Positions 60,375 through 64,000 of a stretch of DNA of 64,000 nucleotides are shown one piece after another. The first letter of the stretch is position 1; each line of letters opens with the position of its first letter. The DNA comes from Lysinibacillus parviboronicapiens. GTDB taxonomy: Bacteria; Bacillota; Bacilli; Bacillales_A; Planococcaceae. The stretch spans positions 87,685 to 151,684 of the forward strand of contig NZ_PYWI01000011.1 in NCBI RefSeq assembly GCF_003049575.1, read 5' to 3'. A program made the position numbers and the translations under genes. The notes under the pieces are model-generated. The model was not told the DNA's origin and searched no databases. It saw only the letters and a list, made by a program, of their open reading frames with translations.

Positions 60375-60809
60375 GTGAAGTTATTATGTTTAAATGGGCC
60401 TAACCTAAATCGGCTTGGTAAACGAGAACCACATATTTACGGACATGAAACGTTAGATGATGTAAAAAATAATGTTCAACAACTTGCGGCATCACTAGGA
60501 GCAACAGTTGAGTTTCGACAATCCAATCACGAAGGAGTGCTAGTTGATTGGGTGCATGAAGCAGAGGACGAAAAATATGATGGTATTATCTTTAATCCTG
60601 GTGCTTATACACATACGAGCATTGCATTACATGATGCAATTGCAGGAATTTCAGTGCCAGTTATAGAGGTACATATTTCAAATATCCATAAACGCGAGGC
60701 TTTCCGCCATCATTCTTATCTTGCACCAGCTTGCATTGGCCAGATTTGTGGACTAGGTACAAAAGGCTATGAGCTAGCATTACGCACATTCATCGAAGGG
60801 GAGAACTAA
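60375..60809 (+). CDS. aroQ: Type II 3-dehydroquinate dehydratase
   Basis: 144 residues from a GTG with GAGGCGAAT upstream. Converts 3-dehydroquinate to 3-dehydroshikimate; dodecameric type II enzyme. Motifs: [18 protein letters not shown] with the catalytic Tyr, [27 protein letters not shown] and [20 protein letters not shown]. Start of a three-gene group with yqhT and efp. Confidence 0.96.
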   Translation: MKLLCLNGPNLNRLGKREPHIYGHETLDDVKNNVQQLAASLGATVEFRQSNHEGVLVDWVHEAEDEKYDGIIFNPGAYTHTSIALHDAIAGISVPVIEVHISNIHKREAFRHHSYLAPACIGQICGLGTKGYELALRTFIEGEN

Positions 60810-60810
60810 A

Positions 60811-61872
60811 ATGTTGAAATTACAAAAGCTTCGTAAGGCATTACAGGAACAAAATATCGACGGTATTTTAATTACGAACGAGTACAACCGCCGTTATATG
60901 ACAGACTTTACTGGAACAGCGGGTGTAGCGATTGTGTCACAAAACGATGCTGTGTTTATTACAGATTTTCGTTACACAGAACAAGCAACTGCTCAAATCA
61001 AGGACTATCGTATCGTCAAGCATGAAGCGACAATCCTCGAGGAAATTGCGACACAAGTAAAAGCAATGGGCATCAAATTATTGGGCTTTGAGAAAGATGC
61101 TGTCAGCTATGGCACATATGAGCTATACAAAAATGTGATTCAAGCTGATTTAGTACCGGTTTCTGGACTAATTGAAAAAATTCGCTTGATTAAGACGGAA
61201 CAAGAGATTAATATTATTAAGGTTGCGTGTGAAATTGCTGATCACGCATTTACACATATTATAGACTTCATCAAGCCAGGTAAAACAGAGCTTGAGGTTT
61301 CGAATGAATTAGAATTTTTCATGCGTAAACAAGGGGCAACACAGTCTTCATTTGATACGATTGTCGCGTCTGGTCTTCGCTCAGCATTCCCTCACGGTGT
61401 TGCAACAGATAAAGTTATTGAAAATGGCGACTTTGTCACACTGGATTATGGTGCCCTTTACAATGGCTATATCTCTGACATTACACGTACAGTGGCTGTT
61501 GGCGAACCATCTGCAAAATTAGTAGACATGTACAATACCGTGCTTGCTTCACAGCTATTAGCACTTGAAAAAGTGGGTCCTGGATTAACAGGAATTCAAG
61601 CAGATGCAATTGCACGTGACTACTTAACAGAAAAAGGCTATGGCAAGGCTTTTGGTCATTCATTAGGACATGGTATTGGTCTTGAAGTACATGAAGGCCC
61701 TGGCTTATCGATGCGTTCAGATACGGTACTAGAGCCAGGTATGGCCGTAACGATTGAACCAGGCGTGTATTTACCAGGAATCGGTGGTGTACGTATCGAG
61801 GATGATATTCTAATCACAGAGACAGGTAATGAACTCCTAACACATTCGTCAAAAGAACTCATCATTTTATAA
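60811..61872 (+). CDS. yqhT: M24-family Xaa-Pro aminopeptidase (YqhT)
   Basis: 353 residues. N-terminal creatinase-like domain (NEYNRRYMTDFTGTAGVAIV) and a C-terminal pita-bread peptidase: FVTLDYGALYNGYISDITRT (two metal Asp), GHSLGHGIGLEVHEGPGLSM (metal His), MAVTIEPGVYLPGIGGVRIE (metal Glu pair). Cuts N-terminal residues before Pro. Two bases after aroQ, same operon, as in B. subtilis. Confidence 0.94.
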   Translation: MLKLQKLRKALQEQNIDGILITNEYNRRYMTDFTGTAGVAIVSQNDAVFITDFRYTEQATAQIKDYRIVKHEATILEEIATQVKAMGIKLLGFEKDAVSYGTYELYKNVIQADLVPVSGLIEKIRLIKTEQEINIIKVACEIADHAFTHIIDFIKPGKTELEVSNELEFFMRKQGATQSSFDTIVASGLRSAFPHGVATDKVIENGDFVTLDYGALYNGYISDITRTVAVGEPSAKLVDMYNTVLASQLLALEKVGPGLTGIQADAIARDYLTEKGYGKAFGHSLGHGIGLEVHEGPGLSMRSDTVLEPGMAVTIEPGVYLPGIGGVRIEDDILITETGNELLTHSSKELIIL

Positions 61873-61889
61873 ACAATGGAGGAAAATAA

Positions 61890-62447
61890 ATGATTTCAGT
61901 AAACGATTTCCGAACAGGTCTAACAATTATTGTGGATGGCCAACTATACCGTGTAATGGATTTCCAACACGTAAAACCAGGTAAAGGTGCTGCATTCGTA
62001 CGTTCAAAATTACGTAACTTACGTAATGGTAACGTCCAAGAAAAAACTTTCCGCGCTGGTGAGAAAGTTGAAAAAGCACAAATTGATAATCGTAAAATGC
62101 AGTATTTATATGCACAAGGTGACGAGCATGTCTTCATGGATATGGAGTCTTATGACCAAACAGAATTAGCATCATCTGCAATTGAGTATGAGTTAAAGTT
62201 CCTTAAAGAGAACATGGAAGTACACATCCAATCTTATCAAGGTGAAATGCTAGGTGTAGAGTTACCAAATACTGTTGAACTAGAAGTTACTGAAACAGAA
62301 CCAGGTATTAAAGGAGATACAGCTTCAGGCGGTACAAAACCTGCAACACTTCAAACTGGTCTTATTGTTCAAGTACCATTCTTCGTCAACCAAGGTGATG
62401 TTTTAATTATCAATACAACTGATTCATCTTACGTTTCTCGCGCGTAA
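61890..62447 (+). CDS. efp: Translation elongation factor P
   Basis: 185 residues, helps ribosomes form Pro-Pro bonds. KOW/OB layout: [40 protein letters not shown] (the loop Lys modification site in PGKGAA), and end [25 protein letters not shown] site 17 bases after yqhT, followed by a terminator. Strong codon bias as for a highly expressed gene. Confidence 0.97.
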   Translation: MISVNDFRTGLTIIVDGQLYRVMDFQHVKPGKGAAFVRSKLRNLRNGNVQEKTFRAGEKVEKAQIDNRKMQYLYAQGDEHVFMDMESYDQTELASSAIEYELKFLKENMEVHIQSYQGEMLGVELPNTVELEVTETEPGIKGDTASGGTKPATLQTGLIVQVPFFVNQGDVLIINTTDSSYVSRA

Positions 62448-62458
62448 TCAATGTTTAG

Positions 62459-62502
62459 TAGGCCTACTCTTTACCAAAAGAGTAGGTTTTTACTTTTTTT
62501 TT
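62459..62502 (+). terminator. Terminator after efp
   Basis: CCTACTCTTT and AAAGAGTAGG pair around ACCA, followed by TTTTTACTTTTTTTT. Directly after the efp stop. Confidence 0.92.
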
Positions 62503-62647
62503 ATACATTTATGACTTATTTATTGAAAATTATGAGAATAGATAGACGGACAATTACCTTTTTTTATCTTTAGGCATTTGTTTCTATCATCAGATAGATG
62601 GTCTTAAGTAAAAAAAGTGTTTACAATAAAAGTAAGGAGTGAATGCT

Positions 62648-63649
62648 ATGTTACATAAATTCGAGATGCAATATCCAATTATTCAAGCACCCATGGCTGG
62701 GGTTACATCGCCAAAATTTGTTGCAGCTTGTGCGGAAGCTGGAGTTTTAGGTTCAATAGGAGCGGGTTATTTAGATGGGGAGCAAACAAAACGCTTTATT
62801 CAAGAAGTGAAAAAACTTACACAAAAGCCATTTGGGATCAATTTATTTGTGCAGGAGGAGCCACGTATTGATGTCGATGTATTGCAAAATGCACGTATGG
62901 CTCTACAGCCGTTTTATGACGAGCTTGGTCTTTCACCTGTCCAAAGTGTAGTATCTTCGGAAGTTTTTGAAGGACAAATACAAGCTGTTTTGGATGAAAA
63001 TGTAGCCGTCTGCTCATTTACGTTCGGTATTCCATCAGCGGATGTCATCCGTCGCCTAAAGGAGCATAACGTTTATGTCATAGGTACGGCTACCACATTA
63101 AATGAAGCGCAGTGTGTAGAGCAAGCGGGCATGGATGCTGTAGTGTTGCAAGGTGGTGAAGCTGGTGGTCATCGCGGCTCTTTTACTGAGCCTATGCAGT
63201 TAATCGCTCGTAATGACCTACTACAACAAGTTGTAGGTAAAATTACCATTCCGATTATTGTGGCAGGAGGAATTGTCTCCAAGGATGATGTACAGACGGC
63301 ATTAGCAAATGGCGCACAGGCTGTACAAATTGGCACGGCTCTTTTAGTGGCACATGAATGCGAAATATCGTCACAATACAAAAATGCCGTACTGCAATCA
63401 AAAGCACAGCAGACGACCATTACTCGTGCTTTTACTGGTAAACCGGCACGTGGTTTAGCCAATGATTTTACGGAACGAATGAAGGATGCAATGGTAGCGC
63501 CTTATCCACTGCAACATTATTTAACGACTACTATTCGGAAGGAAAGTGCAGAGCAAGGAAACGCCCAATACCTATCAATGTGGATGGGGGAAAATAGTTA
63601 TTTAGTGCAAGCTGGCTCTGTGAAAGATATTATTGCAAAGTTTATATAG
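62648..63649 (+). CDS. Nitronate monooxygenase-like flavoprotein 2
   Basis: 333 residues from ATG 62648 (TAAGGAGTG upstream). Same family as the gene at 57652 but of the larger class-I form: QYPIIQAPMAGVTSPKFVAA, PFGINLFVQEEPRIDVDVL, VLQGGEAGGHRGSF with the catalytic His, and ANGAQAVQIGTALLVAHE at the FMN phosphate. C-terminal QYLSMWMGENSYLV is typical. Oxidises alkyl nitronates (detoxifies propionate-3-nitronate); not part of the aroQ-efp operon. Confidence 0.93.
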   Translation: MLHKFEMQYPIIQAPMAGVTSPKFVAACAEAGVLGSIGAGYLDGEQTKRFIQEVKKLTQKPFGINLFVQEEPRIDVDVLQNARMALQPFYDELGLSPVQSVVSSEVFEGQIQAVLDENVAVCSFTFGIPSADVIRRLKEHNVYVIGTATTLNEAQCVEQAGMDAVVLQGGEAGGHRGSFTEPMQLIARNDLLQQVVGKITIPIIVAGGIVSKDDVQTALANGAQAVQIGTALLVAHECEISSQYKNAVLQSKAQQTTITRAFTGKPARGLANDFTERMKDAMVAPYPLQHYLTTTIRKESAEQGNAQYLSMWMGENSYLVQAGSVKDIIAKFI

Positions 63650-63873
63650 TTTCATGTATGTAAAAATCATGTGAGACGATTAATAGCTAGTGTACACCAA
63701 AGACACATTTTCAGCCCTTTGGCTTAAGTTCGCTAGGTCCTGTTGCGGTAAGCTACATCTTGTTTACTGTAATTCTCTTATGTTGAAGGCTGTAGAATTG
63801 TACTAGCACAATTTAAATCGTAGGTAATTACGCAAAAACTTAAATATTTTATGATCAAGACCACTATACGTTT
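63650..63873. other. Intergenic stretch before the insertion sequence
   Basis: About 220 bases without a gene. Contains no clear terminator for the preceding gene; a weak hairpin around 63710-63725 (AGCCCTTTGGCT) is seen. Confidence 0.4.
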
Positions 63874-64000
63874 TGAACTGCACCCCGTCAAGTAGACAGT
63901 GGAAATAATAAAAAATGTATTAAGCGGCTTGAGCCCTGAATTCTAAAGGACTCAAGCCGTTTAATCGTTTCTGGTAGCGATAATGATTATAAAAATGAAT
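63874..64000 (-). mobile_element. End of an IS3-family (IS150-like) insertion sequence
   Basis: The element end begins near TGAACTGCACCCCGTCAAGT, typical of IS3-family terminal repeats, and contains the 3' end of the transposase gene. The remainder lies outside the window, so the target duplication cannot be checked. Confidence 0.8.
63920..64000 (-). CDS. IS3-family transposase OrfB, C-terminal end only
   Basis: Twenty-six residues and stop: IHFYNHYRYQKRLNGLSPLE then FRAQAA. The phrase RYQKRLNGLSPLEFR is the signature end of the OrfB (DDE integrase) of the IS150/IS3 group. The catalytic DDE residues are off the window. Confidence 0.88.
   Translation of the reverse strand: MHFYNHYRYQKRLNGLSPLEFRAQAA

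Noticed and set aside
1..64000. tRNA or rRNA genes
   Set aside because: Scanned by eye for tRNA T-loop strings (GGTTCGA-type) in cloverleaf context and for rRNA sequence; none convincing.

Overview
The window reads as chromosome of a low-GC, spore-former-type Firmicute, most likely Lysinibacillus or a close Bacillaceae/Planococcaceae relative (inference from gene content, AGGAGG ribosome sites, frequent TTG/GTG starts and Bacillus-like gene order). The two ends match the Bacillus subtilis order comG - gcvT-gcvPA-gcvPB - yqhL-yqhM - yqhQ-yqhR-aroQ-yqhT-efp, but this backbone is interrupted twice: by about 40 kb between gcvPB and yqhL, and by about 7 kb between lipM (yqhM) and yqhQ.

Layout. 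1-3.7 kb: competence pseudopilus operon comGA (cut by the window edge) to comGG. 3.7-8.6 kb: aroK, a tandem glycine riboswitch with its terminator, and gcvT-gcvPA-gcvPB (glycine cleavage). 9.1-37.3 kb: a large accessory island. 37.9-40.5 kb: comX-comP quorum-sensing genes without comQ and with only a possible comA stub. 41-45.3 kb: a broken AAA ATPase gene, a 956-residue secreted repeat protein and a broken M20 amidohydrolase gene. 45.3-49.2 kb: glutaminase, a CycA-type amino-acid permease under a single-aptamer glycine riboswitch, and a YqhL rhodanese. 49.6-53.3 kb: octanoyltransferase LipM and a B12-dependent ribonucleotide reductase behind two NrdR-like boxes. 53.3-54.7 kb: debris of a Tn7-like tnsA joined to a CGPT-type peptidase fragment. 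55.2-57.6 kb: LytTR regulator, DUF3021 protein and ABC exporter. 57.6-63.7 kb: two nitronate monooxygenase-like genes flanking yqhQ, yqhR, aroQ, yqhT and efp. The last 127 bases are the end of an IS3-family element.

The island is the most interesting part. I read it as a contractile-injection (type VI-like) apparatus in a Gram-positive host: a probable fused TssB/TssC-like sheath (722 aa), an Hcp-like tube (141 aa), several unrecognised proteins in baseplate position, a DcrB/EagR-like chaperone, two VgrG-like spikes and a DUF4280 PAAR-like tip. With them are a Ser/Thr kinase, two PP2C-type phosphatases, two FHA proteins, a DnaJ-like protein and a giant Hsp70-like ATPase. That set suggests control by threonine phosphorylation and a chaperone-based assembly or recycling system; no ClpV-type AAA gene and no recognisable TssJLM membrane complex is present. 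Downstream is a polymorphic-toxin array: spike 2 leads into a Lys-rich toxin with a PT-TG-like region and a nuclease tip plus a YezG-like immunity protein, followed by a 1.18-kb near-identical duplication of the spike-end/toxin-start carrying another toxin tip, a third decayed spike fragment and a row of orphan immunity-like genes. The sheath gene has an apparent split ribosome-binding site in which a hairpin brings Shine-Dalgarno and start codon together.

All function calls are from reading the translated sequences; no database search was possible. Structural roles inside the island are inferences unless stated otherwise.
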